Source of the DNA: CAYJLC01 sp044426345
GTDB taxonomy: Bacteria; Bacillota; Clostridia; Oscillospirales; Butyricicoccaceae
Assembly (NCBI GenBank): GCA_044426345.1
Contig: JAWXUP010000021.1
Span: forward strand, 1-35,576
Direction: 5' to 3'
Length of the DNA stretch: 35,576 nucleotides
Below the pieces are notes generated by a model. The model was not told the DNA's origin, did not search any database, and saw only the letters and a list, made by a program, of their open reading frames with translations. Below are positions 17,255 through 25,006 of the stretch, in pieces. The first letter of the stretch is position 1. Each line of letters starts with the position of its first letter. Position numbers and translations under genes: made by a program.

Positions 17255-17941
17255 ATGATATATCAAAACCCATATCGAGGAAACTATAGAGTTTCTTGCG
17301 CATTTAAAGTACCTGGCTCTTGGGCTGCAGGTTACCATATTGGCGTGGATTTAGTTGGTGAAGACAAGAAACTTTATCCAATTTGTGCCGGTATAGTACA
17401 AAGTTTAAATTCAAAAGGTTCAGCTTATGGAAATCATATTTTAATAAAACAAGATGATGGAAAAGTATCAGTTTATGCTCATTTATCAAAAATAAATGTT
17501 TTAAAAGGTGATAAAGTTGCATTAAATACTAATATAGGAACAGAAGGTTCTACAGGAAATTCTACTGGTTCGCACCTTCATTTAGAGTTGCACGATGGCG
17601 AGTATGATTATCCGTCAAGAACAGAAGATGCATTTTGGCTACTAGATCCAATTGGTGAGATTGAAAATAATCAATCTTTAAACACAACGGAAAGTGTAGC
17701 GATTATTATGGAAAATGCAAATATTTCGCAAGCAACAATTGATTTTTTAATGAACTATCGCTACGGAGATGCCTTGGTGCAAAAATTGGCGAAAGCAATT
17801 TGTATCAAGTCTACAGAAACATTAAGCGACATTGCGAAAGTTAAACAGACTGCACAGCTTACAGATGAAACAATTACGTTTTTGGAATGTTACAAATATT
17901 CTGATTCACTTTTTGAAAAACTTGCTAGTGCAATGAGTTAG
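17255..17941 (+). CDS. Phage-type M23 peptidase endolysin
   Basis: The protein has 228 residues. Residues 1-130 are a LytM/M23 zinc endopeptidase: H28-x3-D32 (YHIGVDL), H76 (YAHLS) and H107-x-H109 (HLHLEL) form the zinc site and catalytic His. It should cut peptide cross-links of peptidoglycan. There is no signal peptide, so it needs a holin or other exit route, as for phage endolysins. Residues 158-181 and 203-226 are two copies of a 24-residue motif ([ST]xxTIxFLxxYxYxD) separated by a linker, possibly a cell-wall-binding module. AAGGAG lies about 9 bases before the ATG. The two membrane proteins downstream complete a lysis cassette. Confidence 0.93.
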   Translation: MIYQNPYRGNYRVSCAFKVPGSWAAGYHIGVDLVGEDKKLYPICAGIVQSLNSKGSAYGNHILIKQDDGKVSVYAHLSKINVLKGDKVALNTNIGTEGSTGNSTGSHLHLELHDGEYDYPSRTEDAFWLLDPIGEIENNQSLNTTESVAIIMENANISQATIDFLMNYRYGDALVQKLAKAICIKSTETLSDIAKVKQTAQLTDETITFLECYKYSDSLFEKLASAMS

Positions 17942-17950
17942 AGGTTGAAA

Positions 17951-18187
17951 ATGTTTGAAAATATAGGAATTTTAACACAAATTATAACTATTTCGCTTGG
18001 AATTATTACTTTTTACGGAGTAGTAACTAAGCCAATAGAGGACTGTGTGATGGAACTTAAAAATGAAATTAAACAGATGAATTTGGCGAGTGGAAAAACG
18101 AGGGAAGAGCTGGTAAAAGTGATCGAAAGTGCTAAATCTGCGCACAAAAGAATAGATAAATTGGAGGGAAAAGTTGATGAATTTTAA
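17951..18187 (+). CDS. Holin-like protein (N-terminal TM plus coiled coil)
   Basis: The protein has 78 residues. The ATG at 17951 has GAGG upstream that overlaps the end of the endolysin gene region. One transmembrane segment (ILTQIITISLGIITFYGVV) is followed by a charged helix likely to form a coiled coil (ELKNEIKQMNLASGKTREEL). This layout matches BhlA/UviB or XhlA-type accessory holins. It sits between the endolysin gene and a second tiny membrane protein. Confidence 0.8.
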   Translation: MFENIGILTQIITISLGIITFYGVVTKPIEDCVMELKNEIKQMNLASGKTREELVKVIESAKSAHKRIDKLEGKVDEF

Positions 18188-18326
18188 TTTTTTTAGCAAC
18201 GATACAATTGCTTTGATTGGTCTCGTTTGCGTGGCTATTGGAGGTCTTATTTGCAATCACGAGAGTGTAACTTCGGTTGCCGTTGGTGCAATAGGAGGAT
18301 ATATAGGCAGTAAAAGTATTGGTTAA
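18177..18326 (+). CDS. 49-residue holin-like membrane protein
   Basis: The protein has 49 residues, MNFNFFSNDT at the start and GGYIGSKSIG at the end. The ATG at 18177-18179 overlaps the previous gene by 11 bases, with GGAGGG about 8 bases upstream. Two hydrophobic helices (TIALIGLVCVAIGGLI and VTSVAVGAIGGYIG) form a hairpin, as in small class II holins and phage holin-like peptides. It is the last gene before a perfect terminator. Coupled translation and position support a lysis function. Confidence 0.75.
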   Translation: MNFNFFSNDTIALIGLVCVAIGGLICNHESVTSVAVGAIGGYIGSKSIG

Positions 18327-18330
18327 ATAA

Positions 18331-18361
18331 TAAAAGAACAGCTGTAATGGCTGTTCTTTTA
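18331..18361 (+). terminator. Terminator of the lysis operon
   Basis: A perfect 12-bp stem TAAAAGAACAGC/GCTGTTCTTTTA with a 7-base loop starts 4 bases after the last holin-like gene. The descending arm contains a T run. Confidence 0.88.
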
Positions 18362-18405
18362 TACTGGAAAACGTATAATATACAGAAAATGGAAAGCGAA
18401 AATAT

Positions 18406-19053
18406 ATGGACAAATTTATAAAAATACCACAAGAAATTGCTCGAGATAAAGAACTTAAAGCGAGTGCAAAATTGCTTTTTGGTGAGATTTTAGGACTTAC
18501 AAAAGCTACTGGAGAATGCTATGCTAGCAACAAATATTTGGCGAAAATTTGTAATTTAACGCCTGTAACTATATCAAATTTGATTAAAAATTTAAAAGAA
18601 AAAGAGTATATTTTTATCGATAATTCGAGCGATTTAGATGATAATATGCATGGCCGAACGATAAAAATTTTTTTAAATAACGATAAAAAAATGGATAATA
18701 CACCCTATAAAATTTCGAATAAGGGGGGTATTAAAGAAAATTTTAAACAGAATAGTATAATTAATAAAAGAGTAATTATTAATAGTACTAGTACTCCGAC
18801 TAGAACAGAAATTGAAGATTTCATTTTGCAAAATAATTTGAATGTAAATCCAGACAAGTTTTTCAATTACTATGACAAAAAGAATTTTCTATTTCAGGAT
18901 AAAATTATCAACTGGAGAGAAAGAGCTTTTGAGTGGCATAAGTACGAGAAATCGAACTTTGTTAAAACGCCTAAATTATATGATAAGCCTGAAAATGAGT
19001 TGGCTGCTTGGGAGTTGGAAATGTTGAAAGATATGGAAAAAGCTTGCGTATAA
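18406..19053 (+). CDS. Phage-type replication protein with winged helix (DnaD-like C-terminus)
   Basis: The protein has 215 residues. Residues 1-75 form a winged helix (AKLLFGEILGLTKATGECYASNKY; ICNLTPVTISNLIKNL), the HTH_36 type found in phage replisome organisers. The middle is Asn/Lys-rich and probably unstructured. The C-terminus holds FFNYYDKKNF...IINWRERAFEWHKYE, the W-rich motif found at the end of phage DnaD/RepN-like proteins that load helicase. A TATAAT at 18374-18379 gives a likely promoter, independent of the lysis operon. No helicase, primase or structural phage genes are nearby. Confidence 0.78.
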   Translation: MDKFIKIPQEIARDKELKASAKLLFGEILGLTKATGECYASNKYLAKICNLTPVTISNLIKNLKEKEYIFIDNSSDLDDNMHGRTIKIFLNNDKKMDNTPYKISNKGGIKENFKQNSIINKRVIINSTSTPTRTEIEDFILQNNLNVNPDKFFNYYDKKNFLFQDKIINWRERAFEWHKYEKSNFVKTPKLYDKPENELAAWELEMLKDMEKACV

Positions 19054-19351
19054 TTATGCAAAAATGTTTGCTTTGAAATTTTGTAGCACTGATAACAATT
19101 TGCACTAATACAGCTAGAAAATTCATATATGGAAAATATTTTAAATATTATGATAAATTTACAAGTGTAAGTTGTTTGTATGATTAATTATAAACAGGCG
19201 CTAATCACGTTTTGGGTTTGCAACGTTATTTTCAGATATAAAAAATTAAAAAAATTAGTGCATAATTATTGTGAATATGTTATAATATTAGTGCTGAGAT
19301 GAATTTAAACTATCAAATAATTTGCAAATTGTAAATAGGGAGAGAAAAATT
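19054..19351. other. Non-coding region before the aminotransferase
   Basis: No gene is visible. A 9-bp inverted pair TGCACTAAT (near 19101) and ATTAGTGCA (near 19254) spans most of it, with no obvious role. The aminotransferase promoter lies at its right end. Confidence 0.35.
19273..19286 (+). promoter_or_regulatory. Extended -10 promoter of the aminotransferase gene
   Basis: TG-T-TATAAT (TG at 19278-19279, TATAAT at 19281-19286) is an extended -10 element with a perfect hexamer. The -35 region is poor, which extended -10 promoters tolerate. It is 65 bases before the start codon. Confidence 0.6.
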
Positions 19352-20554
19352 ATGATTAATCAAACTTATAAAAATATGCTAGGTGGAAAATCTGTTATCC
19401 GTGAGCTTAGTGAGTATGCTACAGCAAGGGGTAAAGAAGTAGGATACGACAATGTTTTTGACTATAGCTTGGGAAATCCTAGCGTACCTTGTACTGATAG
19501 CTATACACAAGCTATTATTAACTTACATACTGAAAAAGAACCTGCTCAAATTCACGGATATAGCCCTTCGTTAGGCATCGAATCCGTTCGTGAAACTGTT
19601 GCGAATAGCTTAAATCGTCGTTTTGATATGAATTACCAAGCTAAGCATATTTTTATGGCGTCTGGTGCAGCGAGTGCTTTGTCACATGCGTTTAGATGCG
19701 TAACTGTTCCGGGTGATGAAATTTTAACATTCGCACCATTTTTTCCAGAATACACACCGTACGTTAATTTGACTGGTGCCGTTTTAAAGGTTGTGCCAGC
19801 AGATATTTCATCATTCCAAATCAACTTTGAAGCGTTTGAAGAAATGCTTAATCCAAAAGTAACTGCAGTCTTGGTGAACACTCCGAGCAATCCTTCGGGC
19901 GCGATTTTTAATACAAAAACAATTGAAAAATTAGCTGAAATATTGAGTAAAAAACAACAAGAATACGGTCACGATATTTTTATTATTAGCGATGAACCAT
20001 ACCGTGAAATTTTGTTCGCAGGTGCTGATTCACCTTATATTAGCAAGTTTTATGACAATACAATTTCTTGCTATTCATTCTCAAAAAGCTTGAGTTTACC
20101 TGGCGAACGTATAGGTTATGTTGCAGTTTGCCCACGTGCTACAGATGCCGATTTTATCGCTGCTATGTGTGGACAAGTTAGTCGCGGAATTGGACACAAT
20201 TGCCCATCTTCGAGCGTTCAACTTGCCGTTGCGAAGGTTATTGATGAGGTGAGCGACCTTTCGGTTTACGAAACAAATATGAACATTATATATGATGCGC
20301 TTGTGCGTTTGGGTTTTGAAGTTGTGAAACCAAGCGGTACTTTCTATATTTTTCCGAAAGCACTTGAAGAAGATGCAACGGCTTTTTGTATGAAAGCGAA
20401 AGAGTATGACTTGATTCTAGTTCCTTCTGATAATTTTGGCGTAACAGGTCACTTTAGAATGGCATATTGTATTGATACTGACAAAGTGCGTCGTTCAATT
20501 CCAGTTTTTGAAAAATTTGTTAAAGAACAGTATGGAATTACACCACGAGATTAA
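19352..20554 (+). CDS. PLP-dependent class I/II aminotransferase
   Basis: The protein has 400 residues. The ATG at 19352 is preceded by GGGAGA at 7 bases. Fold-type I landmarks are present: the FDYSLGNPSVPCT opening, the GAASALSHAF cofactor loop, NTPSNPSGAI (substrate carboxylate and PLP contacts), ISDEPYRE, and the Schiff-base Lys in SFSKSLSLPGERIGY. A C-terminal Arg region (FRMAYC) binds the substrate carboxylate. It moves an amino group between an amino acid and a 2-oxoacid; aspartate-, alanine- or aromatic-type specificity cannot be told from motifs. It is a single gene with promoter and terminator of its own. Confidence 0.92.
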   Translation: MINQTYKNMLGGKSVIRELSEYATARGKEVGYDNVFDYSLGNPSVPCTDSYTQAIINLHTEKEPAQIHGYSPSLGIESVRETVANSLNRRFDMNYQAKHIFMASGAASALSHAFRCVTVPGDEILTFAPFFPEYTPYVNLTGAVLKVVPADISSFQINFEAFEEMLNPKVTAVLVNTPSNPSGAIFNTKTIEKLAEILSKKQQEYGHDIFIISDEPYREILFAGADSPYISKFYDNTISCYSFSKSLSLPGERIGYVAVCPRATDADFIAAMCGQVSRGIGHNCPSSSVQLAVAKVIDEVSDLSVYETNMNIIYDALVRLGFEVVKPSGTFYIFPKALEEDATAFCMKAKEYDLILVPSDNFGVTGHFRMAYCIDTDKVRRSIPVFEKFVKEQYGITPRD

Positions 20555-20642
20555 TATTTAGCACTATTTTCAGATATTTTACGCGTTTTTTTATGTTTTA
20601 TTTTGAAAATTATAAAGAAACTGTATTATTAAGTAAAAAATG

Positions 20643-20688
20643 AACACCAAGTAGGTAAGTGACAAGCTAACCTTCTTGGTGTTTTTTA
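20643..20688 (+). terminator. Terminator between aminotransferase and dehydratase genes
   Basis: Outer stem AACACCAAG/CTTGGTGTT (20643-20651, 20675-20683) with an inner AGGT/ACCT extension is followed by six T. It lies between two convergent genes and could serve both. Confidence 0.85.
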
Positions 20689-20822
20689 TTAATTTACAAT
20701 ATGTATAGATTTACAGAACTCCAATAGATAATGAGCAACTTTTGCGATTATATCTAAGATATCATACATATTATCAGATATATAAAGAACTATATGTTTG
20801 TTAAAAGGAAATTGTACAGGTT

Positions 20823-22544
20823 TTAATATCCAGCACCTTGCATTGCAGAAAGCGCTGATTCGGTATATCTTTTGTACAAACCTTTTCTAGGTGGTCTTGG
20901 AACGATTCCGTCAGTATCTTTTCTTTTTGCAAAAATATCATCAATTTCTTGCGCAGAACACAATTTTCCATCAATTCCTATAACGTTTAGCGTTCTTTTT
21001 TCACAACTATACTCGATAATATCGCCAGTTTTGATAAATGCGATAGGACCACCAGATGCTGCTTCTGGTGAAATGTGACCAATAGCAGCTCCACGCGTAG
21101 CACCTGAAAAACGTCCATCTGTAATAAGTGACACAGTGCCATTTAAGTCTTTATCACATACAATTGCTTCGGTTAACATTAATAACTCGGGCATTCCAGA
21201 ACCTCGAGGTCCTTCATAACGGACAACGATGATATCCCCAGATTCAATTTTTCGCTCTACAACGGCGTTACAAGCAGTTTCTTCAGACTCAAAAACTCTT
21301 GCACGACCAGTGTGTTCTCTCATATTTTCAACGCAGGCTGAGTATTTTATTATTGCACCTTCCGGAGCGATATTTCCTTTTAGAATTGCTACCGTACCAA
21401 TTTCTTCTGCTTTGTCCAAAGGTAAGATAACCTGGTCACGAGTTAGCCCATAATTGTGTAAATAGCCGATAATTCTGTCAAAAAAGCCTTCTTTTTGTAA
21501 ATTATCAAGGTTTTCACCCAAGGTTTTTCCAGTTACAGTCATTACGTCAAGGTCGAGATAGTCTTTTAACATAATTTGCACCATAGGAATTCCACCGGCA
21601 AACCAAAAAGCTTCAGTAAGATGCGCACCACTTGGATTTATGTTGCCAATGTGAGGAATGATGTGGTTAATTTCGTCAAATTCCTCTGGACTTATTTCGA
21701 TTCCTAGCTCACGAGCGATAGAAGGGAGGTGAATTGTGGCATTTGTAGAGCCACCGATTGCGCTGTGTACTATCATAGCGTTTTTAAAGGCAGATTTTGT
21801 CATTATTTTACTTGGTGTAATTTGTTTTTCAGCAAGCTCCATAATTTTTCTACCAGTCGCACGGGAAATCTCTAAAATATCCCTCATTGTAGCAGGAGCT
21901 AAAGCTGATGCTGGAAGGGCCATACCCAACGCTTCTGCCATACATTGCATTGTACTCGCAGTCCCTAAAAATGTGCAAGCACCCACTGATGGGCAGCCAG
22001 TTAATTTATAGTTTCGAACTTCGTTCTCGGAAACTTCGCCTTCACGTTTTTGTCTGAGGGATATGTCGCCGGCTACAAGAGAAGTGGTCATATTAGGCCC
22101 TGGACGCATACTTCCTCCCGGTAAAAAAATCGTCGGAATGTCCATTCTAGCTGCTGCTTTTAGATGTGCAGGAATTGATTTGTCGCACGAAGATGACAAC
22201 ACTAAACCGTCCCAAGGATTAACTGAAACATGAACCTCAACCATATCACAAATAGCTTCACGAGATGCTAAAATTATGTTCATTCCATCGTGACCTTGAG
22301 CACAACCATCGCAAATATCAGTAGTATGAAATTCTGCTGGTTTGCCTCCACATTCATAAACTCCGTATTTAACTTGCTCGCTTAGTTGGTTTAAATGATA
22401 GCTACCAGGATGAGAGTCACCGTAGACATCTTCGATTAAAATTTGAGGTTTTGTAATATCGCCTTCTACCCAGCCAGTTCCGAGTTGAAGAGCGTCAAAT
22501 TGCGCCCATAAAGCCCTTTGGGGAGCACTTTTTTGAGAAAACAT
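20823..22544 (-). CDS. ilvD: IlvD/Edd-family dehydratase (dihydroxy-acid dehydratase)
   Basis: The protein has 573 residues. The ATG at 22542-22544 is chosen because AAGGAGA lies about 7 bases upstream. Cysteines expected to hold the Fe-S cluster occur in DICDGC, SSCDKSIPAHL and CPSVGACTF. The conserved C-terminal motifs are TDGRFSGATRGAAIGH and SPEAASGGPIA. The usual role is dehydration of 2,3-dihydroxy-3-methyl acids to branched 2-oxoacids for valine and isoleucine synthesis. One caveat is that the GTASTM motif after the third cysteine is what I associate with sugar-acid dehydratases of the same family, and no ilvB, ilvC or leu genes are adjacent. The family is certain but the substrate is not. 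Confidence 0.82.
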   Translation of the reverse strand: MFSQKSAPQRALWAQFDALQLGTGWVEGDITKPQILIEDVYGDSHPGSYHLNQLSEQVKYGVYECGGKPAEFHTTDICDGCAQGHDGMNIILASREAICDMVEVHVSVNPWDGLVLSSSCDKSIPAHLKAAARMDIPTIFLPGGSMRPGPNMTTSLVAGDISLRQKREGEVSENEVRNYKLTGCPSVGACTFLGTASTMQCMAEALGMALPASALAPATMRDILEISRATGRKIMELAEKQITPSKIMTKSAFKNAMIVHSAIGGSTNATIHLPSIARELGIEISPEEFDEINHIIPHIGNINPSGAHLTEAFWFAGGIPMVQIMLKDYLDLDVMTVTGKTLGENLDNLQKEGFFDRIIGYLHNYGLTRDQVILPLDKAEEIGTVAILKGNIAPEGAIIKYSACVENMREHTGRARVFESEETACNAVVERKIESGDIIVVRYEGPRGSGMPELLMLTEAIVCDKDLNGTVSLITDGRFSGATRGAAIGHISPEAASGGPIAFIKTGDIIEYSCEKRTLNVIGIDGKLCSAQEIDDIFAKRKDTDGIVPRPPRKGLYKRYTESALSAMQGAGY

Positions 22545-22568
22545 AGCATAATCTCCTTTATTTTTTGT

Positions 22569-22627
22569 AATTTTCAAATATTTTTATTGAATAAAAAAAT
22601 ATTATTTTAAATACAAATCGTATTTAA
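22569..22627 (-). promoter_or_regulatory. Candidate operators upstream of the dehydratase
   Basis: A perfect inverted repeat TTAAATAC-AAATC-GTATTTAA occupies 22607-22627. At 22569-22583, AATTTTCAAATATTT matches the CodY box AATTTTCWGAAAATT at 12 of 15 positions, close to the start codon. Both lie in the 165-base gap before the gene. CodY control would fit branched-chain amino acid synthesis; the factor for the palindrome is unknown. Confidence 0.4.
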
Positions 22628-22709
22628 TCTGTTAATTATCTTGTTTTGTTACAAAATGAATATTTGGATATTACATTGTGTATTTTAAAGTTGAAATCTT
22701 GAATTTAGG

Positions 22710-23735
22710 CTAAGCTAAAATCTCTGTCAATATTTCATCAAATTTTACGATATCACTTTTTGGTGTTGCGAAAGATGTCACAAAACGTACCTGTACAGAA
22801 TTTTCGTACACAACGCAAACCTCATAATGACAGAATTCTTGCAATTTTTGTTCGAGTTCATTTGAAATATTTACGAAAATCTGGTTTGTCTCGGTTTCAA
22901 TTTCAAACTCGATATTGTGTTTTTTTAGAACTTTTGTAAGCATTAAAGCAGTTTCATTCGCATTTTTTGCTATTTCGAACAACAAATTATCTCTCATTAA
23001 AGCTTCGAAAGTTACACCAGCTAATCTTCCTTTTGCAAGCATTGCGCCTTTTTGTTTTATATAGTATCTTAAATCAGCTTTTAAATTTTCGTTCAAAATC
23101 ACTAAAGCCTCACCGATTATTGCACCACATTTTGTGCCACCTATATAAAAAGCATCGCACATCTGAGAAATTTCCTCTAAAGTCAAATCATTTTTTTGAC
23201 AAGTTAAGGCAACGGCTATGCGAGCACCATCTAAATAAAGATACAAACCATATTTTTGGCAGGCATCATACACTTCTTTTAGCATTTTTTTCGTGTAAAT
23301 TGTACCGAGCTCGGTTGAATTTGAGATATAAACCATTTTAGGTTTTACCATATGTTCAGTCGTGTTTAAGAGCATTGCTTGTTCAATCATTTTTGCAGTT
23401 AAAATGCCATTTTGACAAGGCATTGCGATAACTTTGTGCCCTGTTGCCTCTATAGCGCCAGTTTCGTGATTGGCAATATGCCCTAACGATGTAGAAATGA
23501 CTGCTTCGTGAGGGCGTAAAAAAGCCGAAATAGCAATTAGGTTTGTTTGTGTTCCACCTACTAAAAGATGAACATCGGCATTGGGTTGTTTTATAGCAGT
23601 TTTAATCATTTCTTGAGCATTTAGCGAGTGAATATCTTCGCCATAGCCGATAAGTTGCTCGTTATTTGTTTGGATTATAGCATCTAGCACTTTTAGATGC
23701 ATTCCTTCTGAATAGTCATTTTTGAAAAATATCAT
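22710..23735 (-). CDS. Low-specificity L-threonine aldolase-like PLP enzyme
   Basis: The protein has 341 residues, the usual length. The opening FFKNDYSEGMH and YGEDIHS match the substrate-side segments of threonine aldolases. LVGGTQTNL is the phosphate-binding loop, HIANHETGAIEATGHK includes the stacking His, LYLDGARIA holds the Asp that pairs with the PLP ring nitrogen, and YIGGTKCG carries the Schiff-base Lys. The reaction is threonine or allo-threonine to glycine and acetaldehyde; other beta-eliminating lyase activity is possible. GTGAGG lies 6 bases before the ATG. It is transcribed toward the dehydratase gene, with a 165-base gap. Confidence 0.9.
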   Translation of the reverse strand: MIFFKNDYSEGMHLKVLDAIIQTNNEQLIGYGEDIHSLNAQEMIKTAIKQPNADVHLLVGGTQTNLIAISAFLRPHEAVISTSLGHIANHETGAIEATGHKVIAMPCQNGILTAKMIEQAMLLNTTEHMVKPKMVYISNSTELGTIYTKKMLKEVYDACQKYGLYLYLDGARIAVALTCQKNDLTLEEISQMCDAFYIGGTKCGAIIGEALVILNENLKADLRYYIKQKGAMLAKGRLAGVTFEALMRDNLLFEIAKNANETALMLTKVLKKHNIEFEIETETNQIFVNISNELEQKLQEFCHYEVCVVYENSVQVRFVTSFATPKSDIVKFDEILTEILA

Positions 23736-24076
23736 AGAAACCTCACAATATAAAATATATAAATAATCATAGCATACTTTTTATATTATGTACAGAAAAA
23801 GTTTAAAATATATTACCACAAAATTGCCACAAATTTTAATACTTTTATATAAAAAACTCATTGAATACACACAATAAATATGTTATTATATATAATAAAG
23901 TAATGTTTCAAAATTTAGATTAGGTAGTTTGGTAATTAAGTTTAAACCAAGATAATATTAATTTCAGTGAGTATTTTAAAACATAAACAATATATAAAAT
24001 ACAGATATATAATTATTTACCCGATACTAAAATACAAACCGTAAATAAAGTTTATTTATATAAAGGAGAATTTGCA
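23736..24076. other. Divergent regulatory region between aldolase and MoxR genes
   Basis: No gene is visible. It carries the MoxR operon promoter (23861-23889). An 11-bp-spaced direct repeat TTACCACAAAA / TTGCCACAAAT starts at 23813 and 23824 and could be a regulator site. The MoxR leader is about 180 bases, AT-rich, with no riboswitch that I recognise. Confidence 0.4.
23861..23889 (+). promoter_or_regulatory. Promoter of the MoxR operon
   Basis: TTGAAT (23861-23866) and TATTAT (23884-23889) are separated by 17 bp, with a TG dinucleotide one base before the -10. Confidence 0.65.
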
Positions 24077-25006
24077 ATGATAAGTAAAATCAAAGAAAAT
24101 ATTGAAAAAGTTATGGTTGGTCAATCCGAAATTATTGATTTAATGTTAACTTCAATGATATCGCAGGGACATATTTTGATAGAGGATATGCCAGGAACAG
24201 GGAAGACTGTGATGTCTTCAAGCCTTGCAAAATCTGTTGGTGGAAAGTTTAATCGTATACAATTTACACCTGATTTATTACCTTCTGATGTTACAGGACT
24301 TAATTATTTCAATCAAAAATCAGGTGAATTTGTTTTTAAAGAAGGACCTGCGTTTTGTAATATTTTACTCGCCGACGAAATCAATCGTGCGACACCTCGT
24401 ACGCAATCTAGTTTGCTAGAGTGTATGGCTGAAAAACAAATTACCGTGGACGGAGTTACTCGTGAGCTTGAACAACCATTTTTAGTAATCGCTACGCAAA
24501 ATCCACTAGAAACTCTTGGAACATATCCATTACCTGAAGCTCAGTTGGATCGCTTTTTAATGAAAATCTCTATGAAATCCCCATCAAAAGATACAGAAAT
24601 TGAAATTTTACGTAGATTTATGGTCGATGAACCACTACAAACGCTAGAAAAAGTGTGCGAATCGCAAGATATCGTTAAGTTATCAGAAGATGCTAAAAAT
24701 GTTTTTGTACATAAATTACTTATAGAATATATCGCTGATATTGCAATTTCTTCTCGAGAAAATGCGAATATTGAGATCGGAATCAGTCCACGTGGGTCGC
24801 TTGCGTTACTTCGCGCAGTGCGTGCTTATGCACTAATTAAAGGTAGAAATTTTGTTATTCCCGAGGACATAAAAACGCTTGCAGTACCAGTTTTAGCACA
24901 TAGAATTCAAATTTCTGGTGGATTTGGCACTACTTATCAGCAAAATCAAGCGATTTTGAAACTATTAAATTCAGTGCCACTGACTACTGAGGAGTGGAGT
25001 AAATGA
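24077..25006 (+). CDS. MoxR-type AAA+ ATPase
   Basis: The protein has 309 residues, full length for MoxR. Walker A is MPGTGKT (about residues 40-46). The segment QFTPDLLPSDVTGLNYFNQ is the MoxR fingerprint, Walker B is LLADEINRATPRTQSSLLE, and sensor 1 is ATQNP. The C-terminal lid includes ISPRGSLALLRAVRAYA. MoxR proteins act as chaperone-like ATPases that mature or regulate partner proteins with VWA or DUF58 folds. AAGGAGA lies about 8 bases before the ATG, and the stop overlaps the next start by 4 bases. Confidence 0.95.
   Translation: MISKIKENIEKVMVGQSEIIDLMLTSMISQGHILIEDMPGTGKTVMSSSLAKSVGGKFNRIQFTPDLLPSDVTGLNYFNQKSGEFVFKEGPAFCNILLADEINRATPRTQSSLLECMAEKQITVDGVTRELEQPFLVIATQNPLETLGTYPLPEAQLDRFLMKISMKSPSKDTEIEILRRFMVDEPLQTLEKVCESQDIVKLSEDAKNVFVHKLLIEYIADIAISSRENANIEIGISPRGSLALLRAVRAYALIKGRNFVIPEDIKTLAVPVLAHRIQISGGFGTTYQQNQAILKLLNSVPLTTEEWSK

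Noticed and set aside
16947..19053. Complete prophage
   Set aside because: Only lysis and replication-type genes are present; no integrase, terminase, capsid, tail or recognisable att duplication at the borders.
19101..19262. Inverted 9-bp pair as ends of a small insertion sequence
   Set aside because: The arms are short, there is no flanking duplication, and nothing codes for a transposase between them.
23890..24076. Riboswitch in the MoxR leader
   Set aside because: The leader is AT-rich without a conserved core or a terminator/antiterminator pair that I can recognise.
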